64,000 bases of DNA from Agapanthus africanus. Taxonomy: Eukaryota > Streptophyta > Magnoliopsida > Asparagales > Amaryllidaceae. The position numbers and the translations under genes were made by a program. The DNA is taken from the NCBI GenBank assembly GCA_030015575.1, contig JASDDO010000016.1, forward strand, positions 112,053,241 through 112,117,240, written 5' to 3'. The notes under the pieces are model-generated. The model was not told where the DNA came from, ran no database searches, and saw only the letters and a program-made list of their open reading frames with translations. Below, one piece after another: positions 34,891-46,385 of the stretch (the first letter of the stretch is position 1; every line of letters starts with the position of its first letter).

Positions 34891-35963
34891 CAGCGTTTCG
34901 CCCGAAACTTGAGTAACTGAATGTGGGGGACTCTAAAGACTCGTCAACACCTTGGTTGCGGATTTAACCACTAGCTCGTCAGAGGTATAGGCCAATACGT
35001 AACGGGCTACCAGGTATTGACCAAAAGGGACGTCGATGAGCGAACTCATCCTGACACCCTACTGTGCCTGTCAGTGACAATATCCGTACAGTCCGGTCCG
35101 TTCGTCTATGAGCATCGCATGGCGGGCCTAGGGTGTTCGTAAAAGTCAGACCCCCAAAAGCGGTACAAGTCGTGTCGGAGTGTAGCCCAGAACACCCTGA
35201 GATACTACTGGAATACCTACCAGTAAATCTCCTGCCTAGGCCGAGGGCTTCGTGTAATGGCTCTCCTAGACACAGCGCGACCTCACCCCCAATACCGGTA
35301 GAGACGAACCCCGGAAGATCCGCTCACTGCCTCCATGTGGCTCGGGACTGTACCCAACTAAAACCTGTTTGCACGTCTCCTTTGAGCGTGCTAGGGTAGT
35401 AATCAAAGTACAGTGGGAACTCACACGAGACAAATGACGATCCCCAGGTCGATGAACTAACCTGTACACATGTTACCAGGGAACTGCTATCTGACGTCAG
35501 GTATAAGACCAACTAGCATGTTCCCAACGAGTCCTGTCCGGTGTACTCATAACCCAATGAGCACCTGTATACATCTTAGGTGAACCAACTGAAACCAGTG
35601 GCTTGTGAGACTGGCCACCGCCCCTCGTCGGGGTCTTGAATGTATACACTAGTCTACTCTGGAGAATCGATGCCCTGTCTCGAAACTCCCACGACTAGGG
35701 ACCTTTTAAGGATGTGCTTATAGACCCCAGCTCCCACTTATATGATCGTCCTCATACTGCTGGTGGTCAAGCAAGAATCCTAGGGGCTCTATCAACGTGT
35801 AATAGCGACATGTCAGGTCACCTAAAGCAGTACACGATGATAAAGATAAACCAGATAGCATACTATCATCTCGAGTAAGACTGTCCTACTGGGACAGGTC
35901 CTCCCTCAATCAATGCAATCACGTGCCTGTGATCCAATAATTGACTCTGAGGGCACTATCTCC

Positions 35964-38450
35964 CACTTGCACTCAAGGCTAATTATTGCGATGTCGCATA
36001 CTCACAGCCCGTGTGATACCGAACACCCAACTCCTCTACTAGTCAGTCTCACAAAGCCTGTTTGCGAAACTATTGCGTTCGAGGAATAGCCTCAGTGAGT
36101 GGATCCGCTTTGATGTTTCTTTCTATGTCTCTCTATATCTCATGTTCGCGGAGAAAGCCATCTCCCAAAATGAGCAACACCTGTCTTAGAATATGTCTGG
36201 ATGTCTGATGGGACCTAGCTCATAAATGAACTCCAAATCCAAACTTCTTAGACTGTATTGTCAACTGAACTTAATCAGTATCCTGCGCCATGCCTCCCTC
36301 AGTATTGCCTTGGACCACCTGTCCAAAATACTGCCCCTCATCAGAAGGAAAAACTATAACTCTGACAACCTCCTTGTCGTCCAGGTCACCTTGGAAGCCT
36401 AGAATGATAACTGTCTCCTGAATGAGGCTGTCGTTATCATATCCCTAGAACATCCACTTATGTTCTAAAACTGCTTCCGACTGTTTCTCTAGGATAGGAT
36501 CAACATCAACTTATTGCATCTAGTGCAAGAACAACATCTGGTGTGGTACTTGACATCTCATGATTGACTCAATTGCCTGAGCAAGTGATCTGTCAATCAT
36601 GCACATCCTTCTCCCCTTTAGTCTGTAAGACACCTTTTGAGAGGGTGACTCCATCACCTGCAGGTACACCACCGTGCCAGGAGTCGTCCATTCTAAACAC
36701 TCTTAGAATGCTGTCTAAGTACCCTTAATTAGGAAACCACCCAAATCTAGATCTATAGATCCAGTAACCAGTATGTCTGATATAATGTCCAAGTCCCATG
36801 TGGAGAAACTACTGTGTGACGACCAAAATGTAACCGATTGTAGTATAGGAATATCACTTCCTACTCTGTGTATGTCATCCAAATACCATGACATCACACC
36901 CTACTATCTTCTCAACAGATCCATCCCCTATTCTGATGAAGTCAAATCTATGACTATCACATCAGAAATTGATGATCTATCTCCGCTATATCTGCTTTAG
37001 TCTATAAATAGACATAAGCTACCTGTCCACCAATGCTTCCGCTGCTCCCACTGACTACGACAACCTTCTGGCAGAGTTATATACACGTACACTTCTAAAG
37101 CAAGTTTAGAACGACGCTATACTCATCCTCCTGCCGGGTCTCACAGTCTGGAACAACAGCAATGGCAAGTGTAGGTAAACAAGAACTTCCCTGTCACCGT
37201 CCTTGAGGCTACCGGAGTACCTCTCGGGTGCCTGAAGTTTCCCACTTTATCTGCGGAGTGGCCAATGGAATGTCAAATCAGATTGAATCTTTAGGTTCCT
37301 ATCAAATCTTCAGTAATCGTTTGTGGTTCTGGAATCACTTCCAGTTCTACCATACTCCCACTACTGTTTTCTGAAAAAATCTATTTTTATTAAAACTGTG
37401 GCGAGTTTAGAACAATATCACTATTGATCTTCCAGATGGTAGAAAGTCAACCCTCGTCATAGCCTGGGTCAACCCACAAACAGCCATTACAGAATCGTGC
37501 CTTGAGTTGTCCAGAGTCTGGTTTTAATCATAAGCCGGACAACTCCCCGTACCTTAACATCGTTAAGATATTAACTGTTCTATATTCAATATAGAACCAG
37601 AGGCACTGATTTAATTGAACCAGATTCAAATCATGCAGCTGTCTCCAGTGCATGTCAACTAAATGGAAGAAGGCCGATCAGCGTTACTCAACTTAGGAAT
37701 GCTTCCAATTATGAGTAACCTAAAAGAGAAGCAAGTTCTCTTAATCATTACTATCAACTGAACACCATACACAAGCATCTACATCTTCGATCACTTTGAA
37801 GAATCCCGATACTTGCAATACATGGTTCTCTGCTTTATTCAAATACCTATAACTTCTCAAAATTCGGACCCTGTGTTTCCACGAAACACCTGTCTAAAAA
37901 CTAGAGAAGTTATAAGTAAACCGAATATAGTACGAGGACCAACCCCTCTGTCCTGATGGACCCTGGACAACATACAATACTCTGTATAAGTCCCTTGAGT
38001 CTGATAACTAATTCACTGTGTGTCGTAGGTTGAAAACTGTACTTATGGTTAAGAAGAATTACACCCCTGTTTAATGCTTCTTACCTAACCATCCACTGAT
38101 ATAGGTAAATGTCATAGACATAATTTCAAAAAGGTATATCTCACTCTATGAAAATAGACATACAGATATATCAATTTGAAATTGGTGCATAACAACGGAT
38201 ATTCAAAACCAAATATTTGCCGACCGGCAAACAACCCAGGTGACTTCCTCAAATATCACTGATTACAACGAATCCCGATATAATGAGGATGATCTCCCAA
38301 TTCCCAATAACTTACTCCCACTCATCATCTGTAAAACCATACAGATGTGAGAATCATACCTGGTAAATACATACCCTGGAGCAAGTGTCTAATTGGGAAA
38401 TCAGTTTTCCTTTAATAGTACACAGTGAAACTGAAACATTGTAAATGTTT
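35964..38450 (-). pseudogene. COP5 pol remnant
   Basis: Sense is right to left. An integrase core is traceable around 37750-38050 by position and by words such as FVETQGPNFEK. An RT active site remnant, WYLDDIHRVGSDIPILQSV, lies near 36880. RNase H and polypurine tract occupy 35964-36700. Stops and indels are dense, so no part is translatable. Unlike COP1/6/8, the RT-to-RNase H link is present. Confidence 0.7.
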
Positions 38451-38547
38451 CGTAGGGGTATCCTGGTATTCCTAGTAATGCCTCTTCCATATTCACGACT
38501 GTAACCGTATAATTCTTTGCCACCTCTCCAAATCCCTTTATATGTCT

Positions 38548-39310
38548 TTAGTCATTACCTTCTGCACACCCCTTTAGGCCAAATGGTTTTCTTCCTTCCC
38601 TACCTTTCGGCACCAACCTATGGTTTGGAAGAAGACTATCCAATAAGCGTAATGGGTGTACTGTCCTAATCCTAGGAGCACTCGCAATGCAAGAGAAGGT
38701 GAAGATAAAAGACAACCGAATAAACCTTATTCCTATTTCTCCTGAACCAGAATCCATCCCCGAACTGGAACAAGTTCCTTTCGAGTTCGTATATAACCAT
38801 ACGATGGAGTATCCAATAAGCTGTGGATCTTCGTAGTGATACGGAGTTTCCTGGAGAAATACAAAGGTGAAGTGGGAGTGGTAATGAAATACCTGGTTTG
38901 GTCGTGAATATCAGTCGCAATTTACTTTATCTTCTTACTAATCCCTTGCTTTGTCTTAACTTAATACCTTCTGTACACCATCGTTATGCTAATTGGTTTT
39001 CTTCATTCCCTACCATTCGGCACTAGCCTAAGGTTTAGAAGAAGACTATCCAATTTGCGTAATAGGTGTATTATCTCCTAAACCAAGGAGTACTCGTAAC
39101 CTGAGAGATGGTAAAAGGAAAAGACAACTGAATAGTCCTATCCGTTTCCTCCAGAACCTGAAACCATCCTCGAATAAATTCCTTCGAGTTCGTATCTAAC
39201 CATACGATGGTTTTGTCCAATGGAAGTGGACGTTCGTAGTAATACGGGGTGTCCTGGAGAAAAGGGTAAAAGTAGGAGTGGCAATGAGGTATGCAACTCT
39301 GACAATCCAA
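38548..39310 (-). repeat. Diverged tandem duplication of about 420 bp in COP5
   Basis: Copies at about 38548-38920 and 38965-39310 share blocks such as GAAGAAGACTATCCAAT and TTCGAGTTCGTAT and differ at roughly a fifth of positions. It lies between the acceptor-like tract and the integrase, where COP3 has the protease. One copy is open for 79 codons (39071-39310) without a recognisable motif. I do not know its origin. Confidence 0.7.
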
Positions 39311-39380
39311 AAGCCAGTGTTTAAGAAGGTTCGGTCAACTTGGTCACTGAGTCATAGTCTTAGGGTCGGGTCAATGGTCG

Positions 39381-39404
39381 CTGCCAGAGAGAGAGAAAAG
39401 AAAC
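39381..39404 (-). promoter_or_regulatory. Putative splice acceptor before pol (COP5)
   Basis: Sense CT-repeat tract ending in GGCAG before CGACC, the same place as in the other copia copies. Confidence 0.4.
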
Positions 39405-39687
39405 ACTCAGCGTGCACTTTAACCTAGATCAGAATGGTTACCAATTTATCTAATCTGGAAACCTCCCACTGTCACCTCAAATTCTCCTCCAAACCTGAAA
39501 GAAGAATTAATCGGGGTCACCCGAGGAGTAAACCAACTCATCAGTGGGAATCAGGATCCAACTATCATCGCATGATAACGTGACGGAATCCGCTCACGGT
39601 GTCACACTCCAGAAGGTATGCGCATATCTGGCAAGTTTCAGTTTCTTTTGAAACTCCCGATGTGATTTCTGCCCCATGCTCTTATGA

Positions 39688-39883
39688 CCTTGACTTTGGC
39701 CAACAAATCATAAGTCACATGTCAAGTTCTACCCGTCATTCTCCAGGTTAATTTGAGCCCACCCGCACAAGCCCTTGACTTTGGCCAACAAGGCTATACG
39801 ACTGCCCCAAACCAACGCATCTATCATGCTGCATATGAATACCCAACAGCTACCAAACACTGTGCCTTGACTTTGGCCAACAA
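39688..39883 (-). repeat. Three-copy 19-mer in COP5 leader
   Basis: CCTTGACTTTGGCCAACAA at 39688-39706, 39773-39791 and 39865-39883, all identical. Spacing 85 and 92 bases, much like the 93 and 83 bases of COP3. Confidence 0.75.
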
Positions 39884-40015
39884 ACACAGCTTGAATACTA
39901 TTGACCACCCATATGAAACGACGGAGGGCTACGAATGGTTTCTGGCGAAAACCTTTAACGTAAAGAACTTGATATCGTTGAAGGAACTGATAGCTTTTAA
40001 AAATATAGTGACGAA

Positions 40016-40256
40016 AACCTTTGCTAAAGAGGTCACTCCCGGTGAAGGGATCTCGGCTCTTTCCCTGTAGAATGAGGTGCAGGATATTCCAACCGAATAC
40101 CACGGTGCAAAGCAAAAGTAATCGGCTATAGTGAAGTTATTGCCCTGATGCAAACTTTTGTCCAAGGGGTCACTCCCGGTGAAGGGATCTCGGCCCTTGC
40201 CTCGTCGACTGAGGAGCAGGATATTCTAACTGAATACCACGATGCAAAACAAAAGT
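40016..40256 (-). repeat. Duplicated structured leader module (COP5)
   Basis: Two units with stems GGTATTC/GAATATC on the sense strand and loops of GGTTG and AGTTA. The pairing is kept although the bases differ from COP3 and COP6. Confidence 0.65.
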
Positions 40257-41427
40257 GAACGTCCTTGCAATAACAGCTTTTTGAAAAGTTGTTCCAACAA
40301 CATCAGATTAGGTTTGTTTTTAACTTGCATTGATCTGAATCAACGCAGTCCCATCAATTGATCACACCACAAAGAACGAAAATATACTGATGTACGTATA
40401 TGCCATCCGCATTCGCCACTGGGTCCCGTCATTACCCGTTAGGTTAGCTAACTAACGGCAGAGCGGGGACTGGACTAGCGCGGATGCAAAACATATACAA
40501 TATCTACTAATATATATACCAATATATTATATTTCGCTCAAGGAGTGATAAAATGCAACATCACAGAAATGTACAGCATCACAGAACAATACAGATATCT
40601 GGGATCCACGGGTTTCATAGAGCCACTACTGAAACCCGACGTTCCCCTGGTCGTGTGGATAGCCTGTGCAATGAAATCCTAGACCCCTACGGGCGCGGCA
40701 AGTTACCCGCCAAAACCTGAAGCGAGGCAGCCCCCTTCAGCAACGTGAATGGACCGCCCAGCACTTCACGGAATCCGGTAACTTGGGCACCCCTCCTGGG
40801 TCAACCTGTACCCCCTACGAATGCGGCGAATAGCCCGCCAATTCTAGAGTGAAGCCCCCTCCGTCCTAATTCCATGAGATGCGGGCTTGTTGCCCTCTAG
40901 AACCCGGCTATGTGTGCACCCTTCCTTGGGGTAATCCTAGTACAGAAAGTAAAATATACATACAACGGGTACATCGACCGCAACCTGGTCGTGCCCCAAA
41001 ATAATAATACAAACAGGCAGTGACGGCAGTCCACATGTCGGACGCTCGCCCCGCAATATCAAATGTACATAATACAATGAAACTGTACTACCACTGCAAC
41101 CAGGCTATCCCCCACGACCAATCCGCAACATCACAGCAAAATCACAGAACATCAACGTGAATGTCACGTTCGCAAATCCGTCTAACCGGGCTATAGCAGT
41201 TAGACAGGATTTACCGATCAAGTGACATTCACGGTCGCAGATATAATGTAAATACTGTGAACGGATGTGTTTAAAATATCCGATCGATCAAATTTTAATA
41301 AGTGGGCCCCAAGTACTACTGTAGCACATAAAGAAATTCTGGGCCCAAAATTAATATTCCAAAAACCCTATTTTCAACCCAGAAGGCCTCTGTAAAAAAT
41401 TAGTGCAACGATTGGTCAAAACAACGG

Positions 41428-41466
41428 CGGAACCGCGGCCCAAGCATTGGTTTGGCCGCGGTTCCG
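41428..41466 (-). other. GC-rich leader hairpin (COP5)
   Basis: CGGAACCGCGGCC (41428-41440) and GGCCGCGGTTCCG (41454-41466), a 13-bp perfect stem with a 13-nt loop, about 200 bases after the PBS. The loop reads like that of COP6 only on the antisense strand. Confidence 0.7.
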
Positions 41467-41667
41467 CGGTCAAATAATGAGATCTCGCGACCATATTTCT
41501 ACAGTAGGCTTATACTTCCCTGCACAGTATTCTGAGACTACCCGAAAAATTTTTCGAGATAAAAAAATTTCGACAGAAAACTGTTGTTTTGAAAAAAACG
41601 GTTTTGGAACATTTGTTCGATCGGAATGTAAAACACATTAGACAAAGCTAGACTATGTTAATGGCGA

Positions 41668-41680
41668 GGCTCTGATACCA
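41668..41680 (-). other. COP5 primer binding site
   Basis: Sense TGGTATCAGAGCC, exact initiator tRNA-Met match, next to the 5' LTR. Confidence 0.9.
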
Positions 41681-41681
41681 C

Positions 41682-43895
41682 TGTAAGTGCACGGCGGCGC
41701 CTCGGCCTCCATCCCGAGGCCAAATGCGAAAGCGATGGTTAACTTTAATTTTTCTTGAACCGGCACCACCGTGCACTAAAACCCGGATCGAACCATTAAC
41801 TAGTCCTAGCTAACTACAAGAAAGGGAAGAGAGATATACCGAGCGATCCGTGTCCTCCGGTCTTCTCGACGTCGTCCCGATCTCCCGCTGAATGTCCGGT
41901 CTCCACCTCCTCGCCGGAAGGGCACCACGTCGCATGCATCTTTTACGGGCTCCCGCCTCTATACCGAGGCAACTCGGGCACGAAGTTGGCGAGTCGACGT
42001 GCCCAAGATTTGCTGTAGAATGGGGTGGAACCAAGTCTCATTTGGAGTTATGGATTTTGCCATTTGGTGGAGGAATGAGATGTAGTTTGGAGATGGAACT
42101 TGTGGGGATTTTTGTGAAGCCAAAAGAATAAAAATCCCACACATGAAAAATAGGCAGCCCCTCCAACAAATGTGGCCGGCCATGGTGAATGGGGAGAGTG
42201 AGAATAAGAGTGTGGTCAATGGATGATAGAACCCCAACCATAATGCAAGGGAATAAAGATAATCATGAAGGGAAATGATCACAAACAAACCCACACTCCA
42301 AAACAACTATCATCAACAACCATGATTGCTCACAAAGTCAAGCAATCATGAACCATGGAAAGTCAAGGGATGGTCCTCCATCATGATCCAACAATATGCA
42401 AAGACCCCCTTCCAAATTGCTTATTTGCACAAATGCAAATAAGCCCTCCTCCACCAAACTTCGGCCAATGAAGGATACAAAGAAATATGGCCGAAATGGA
42501 AAGCAAACTGGCAACTCCAGAAAACTGGTCCCGTAATAAATTACAGGAAAACCCCGATATTGTGCATACACACCCCCATCTGTATTCCAACCGAATACAA
42601 ATGCAATGAGACAAAATCTACACTGTACTATACTAGGATCCGGCTTAAACCAAAGCCGGCTAGAATTATCCGTCCGATCCTGATCCGTGTAATACCGCAC
42701 GTATCTGATAGAACCCTGCCATATATCCATACGGCCTCTAGTACTAACCGTCCGATCCTGATCTGTGCAATACCGCACGTATCTGATCGAACCGTGCCAT
42801 ATCTCCATACGGCCTCTACAGCGTTTCGCCCGAAACTTGAGTAACTGAATGTGGGGGGCTCTAAAGACTCGTCAACACCTTGGTTGTGGATTTAACCACT
42901 AGCACGTCAGAGGTATAGGCCAATACGTAACGGGATACCAGGTATTGACCAAAAGGAACGTCGATGAGCGAACTCATCCTGACACCCTACTGAGCCTGTC
43001 AGTGACAATGTCCGTACAGTCCGGTCCGTTCGTCTATGAGCATCGCTTGGCGGGCCTAGGGGGTTGGTAAAAGTCAGACCCCCAAAAGCGGTACAAGTCG
43101 TGTCGGAGTGTAGCCCAGAACACCCTGAGATACTACTGGAATACCTACCAGTAAATCTCCTGCCTCTGCCGAGGGCTTCGTGTAATGGCTCTCCTAGACA
43201 CAGCGCGACCTCACCCCCAATACCGGGAGAGACGAACCCCTGAAGATCCGCTCACTGCCTCCATGTGGCTCGGGACTGTACCTAACTAAAACCTGTTTGC
43301 ACGTTTCCTTTGAGCGTGGTAGGGTAGTAATCAAAGTACAGTGGGAACTCACACGAGACAAATGACGATCCCTAGGTTGATGAACTAACCTGTACACATG
43401 TCACCAGGGAACTGCTATCTGACGTCAGGTATAAGTCCAACTAGCATGTTCCAAGCAAGTCCTGTCCGGTGTACTCATAACCCAATGAGCACGTGTATAC
43501 ATCTTAGGTGAACCAACTGACACCAGTGGCTTGTGAGACCGGCCACCGCCCCTCGTCGGGGTCTCGAATGTATACACTAGTCTACTCTGGAGAATCGATG
43601 TCCTGTCTCGAAACTCCCACGACTAGGGACCTTTTAAGGATGTGCTTATAGACCCCAGCTCCCACTTATATGATCGCCCTCATTCTGCTGGTGGTCAAGC
43701 AAGAATCCTAGGGGCTCTATCAACGTGTAATAGCGACATGTCAGGTCACCTAAAGCAGTACACGATGATAAAGATAAACCAGATAGCATACTATCATCTC
43801 GAGTAAGACTGTCCTACTGGGACAGGTCCTCCCTCAATCATTGCAATCACGTGCCTGTGATCCAATAATTGACTTTGAGGGCACTATCTCCAACA
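41682..43895 (-). repeat. COP5 5' LTR
   Basis: 2214 bp, plus-strand start TGTAAGTGCACGG and end CTCCAACA. Mate of 33754-35963. It ends at the right target duplication AGATG. Confidence 0.93.
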
Positions 43896-44570
43896 AGATG
43901 CTCATTAGAGAATGGGTACACCGAACATGACTCACCGAGAACTCCTAGATGGTACTATACCTATCGTTAGATAGTAGTTCTCTGGTGACACTCGTACAGA
44001 TTGGTCTGTACACTCGAGATCATCATAGTGTCTTTTGTGGTTCCCACTGTGCTTTGATTTCCTCCCTACCACGGCTCAAAGGAGTCGTGCAAACAGGTGG
44101 ATTTTGGGTACAGTCCCGAGTCACATGGAGGCAATGAGCGATAGGAAGGGTTTTGTCTCTCCCGATATTGGGAGTTGATGTTACGCTATGCTCAATTGGC
44201 TATAACAGCAAGTCCCTGACCAGGGCTGATGATATTTACTAGAAAGTGTTATTAGTAGTTTTTCGAATCATTATGAGCCTCATATCGGCATGACTTATAA
44301 ATTTATTGGGATCTGACGTATCCACCTGCAGACTCGATATGCGACATATCAGACGAACAGATCAGACTGTACGGTAATGCTACTTATAGGCTTCATGGGT
44401 GTTTGGACAAGCTTGCTTGTTGATCTTCTATTCGCTCAATATCCGGGTAGCCGTTACGTCTAGCTAGTACCGCTGATGGCTTATGGGTAATTGATGTGAT
44501 CATTGCCTACTGCTGGCGTATTGACGAGTCTTTAGAGTCCCACGCAGAGGTTTCCTAGCTCAAGCGAAAC
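43896..44570 (+). repeat. COP4 LTR, middle part
   Basis: Resumes the LTR cut at 33753 (AGATG repeated) and aligns with COP6 46767-47445. It stops at CAAGCGAAAC, where GYP2 starts TGTAACACC. The rest lies outside the window. Confidence 0.8.
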
Positions 44571-45428
44571 TGTAACACCTTAGAATGCCATTAGTGTTAA
44601 TTAACGATAATGCGGGTTTTTAGTAAAAAGTTAACCAAAATAATTTTCAAATATTTTATAAAAATTAATTAATATTTTATTATTATTTGTTTAAACTTGC
44701 ACACACTTGTGCATGTTAACTTTGGGGTTATAGAGTAGTTAACCTTGGTTAACTAGCCATGGCACCCTAAACCAATTTCATGCCATGTTAACCCATTTCA
44801 CTTATTTTTTAGTAAGGGCTTATCTTTTATTGAGAGGGAGAGAGGGAGAGAGAGAGAGAGTTGACAATGAAGAATGATGAGGCATGGGGCAAGCATAGGA
44901 GTATTAATGAGGAGAGAGAAAGGGCATGGCTCATTCCTAACCTCACACCCTTATTTCCCTCATCCCACACTCATACACTCCCTCATTCTTACCTCACTCT
45001 CTCATTCTCAATTATTTCTCCTTCTCATTCCCTTCTTCAAATGAAACCTTAACCATTTCTTCTCAATCCCAAGCCTAATCTTCACTAAACCTCACTAAAA
45101 CCTTTCACAAGTCTAGCTAAGCCCTGTCTTGATAACTTGGAGCATGGAAAGCTAGGGTTTTTGAGCATGTTTGGTAAGGTAGTGATCTCTAACTATTAAT
45201 TAGACTTTTAAGATGTTGTGTTGCTTAATAGTTGCTGTTTAGAACACTAAAGTTATAGTTTTTGTGCAAATATCGTATTTTGGTAAAGTGTTGTATCTCG
45301 GGTGAATCTGCTATCGAACCAGGTTGTTGTTTGAGAAGTTGCCATCACAGAGACCTAGTTTAAAGGCCTAGAACCCACCATAAAAACCTGAACCCATTAC
45401 ATTTGAAATTGGACGCAATTTAATTGCT

Positions 45429-45451
45429 TCTGGCCGCAATTTGCGGCCAGA
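45429..45451. other. 23-base near-perfect palindrome in GYP2
   Basis: TCTGGCCGCAA, one base, TTGCGGCCAGA: an 11-bp stem around a single T. Confidence 0.7.
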
Positions 45452-46262
45452 CTGGTGAGTGATGGTTCATGTCTAGGTCATGGGGTCTCTGGGGTTGTTT
45501 GTAGTCTCGTGGAACTTGCAACTTTCACTAATTGTTTGAGTAGCAAAATCTGGGACCACTTAGCTAGTTTTTAGTGTTTCGGCAAAGTGCGATACGATTA
45601 ATCCGACGTAATTTAAATGTTTCTGGTAGCTTGTAGTCGTGGATTTATTTTGATGATGCCGTTGTACGCGTTTAGCAGCTAAGTGAACCCTTTTGTAGCT
45701 TGAGGGAACTGATTCGTTAATTGGCCTTGTGTTCGTTTATTATTGGGTAGTTTACTAAATCCACACGTTATTGTGTTGTGTGATAATAGGATCGCAGGGG
45801 GGACTTCGGACGCTGCGAAGAAGGGAAAACAAGTGGTTGGATTTACCTCGCTCAAGATCGCCGGTGAGTAGATTTAACATCTACGGGGGAATCGCCCGTA
45901 TGGCGTTAAGTGTCGAGGGCTAAATTCGATGTTATAGCACATGTTTATATACATTTACGTTGATTGTGCATGAGCATCATCTGCATACCATTACTTGTTG
46001 TACCTTGACTTAGTACCTATTGGACACTGCACCATTACTGACGGTTCATGTTGCACGAGCACTAAATTGTATGCCACACACACACCGTTGGTAATTACGA
46101 TGACACGCACAACATATACATATATATGGTACTGCATTCGTTATTGACATTGAGGCAGTTGTTCTTGTACCACCTTACTAAGAGAATATGTGTTGTACCA
46201 CCTTCATTATTATCAATAGTTAGACGTTGAATCTTGTTCTATTGCGCATATGAATTGCATCA

Positions 46263-46321
46263 TGCATACATACATGCATGCATACATACATACATACATA
46301 CATGCATGCATGCATACATAC
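46263..46321. repeat. CATA/CATGCATG simple repeat in GYP2
   Basis: Tandem CATA and CATG units over about 59 bases, including several RY-type CATGCATG boxes. Confidence 0.85.
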
Positions 46322-46385
46322 AAACTCTGCTATAGCTACATAGACACCTTTATATGATGTTGCATTTGACTTTGGGGAATTTGGG

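Larger units (their letters stand above)
33754..35963 (-). repeat. COP5 3' LTR
   Basis: About 2210 bp and about 97% like 41682-43895 by eye. Its internal-side end lacks the terminal bases: GCACTATCTCC runs directly into the polypurine tract, consistent with a 10-base deletion between two ATCTCC repeats. Confidence 0.92.
39405..41667 (-). other. COP5 leader
   Basis: No gag recognised. Contains three CCTTGACTTTGGCCAACAA copies on the plus strand (39688-39706, 39773-39791, 39865-39883), the duplicated structured module (40016-40256) and a GC-rich hairpin (41428-41466). Confidence 0.75.
33754..43895 (-). mobile_element. COP5, complete copia element (decayed pol)
   Basis: Minus-strand element of 10.1 kb, with target duplication AGATG (33749-33753, 43896-43900). 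LTRs 33754-35963 and 41682-43895, PBS 41668-41680, leader with the conserved structures, then pol remnants. It belongs to a separate LTR subfamily from COP1/6/8, close to COP2 and COP7 (LTR ends TGTAAGT on the plus strand). Confidence 0.93.
44571..46385 (+). repeat. GYP2, gypsy-type LTR, left part
   Basis: Starts TGTAACACCTTAG, the chromovirus LTR start, and has no similarity to GYP1 beyond it. It carries a GA microsatellite (44832-44862), a palindrome (45429-45451) and CATG/CATA repeats with RY-like CATGCATG (46263-46321). It is cut by COP6 with target duplication TTGGG. No coding domain is seen, so the class rests on the LTR start and layout. Confidence 0.6.
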
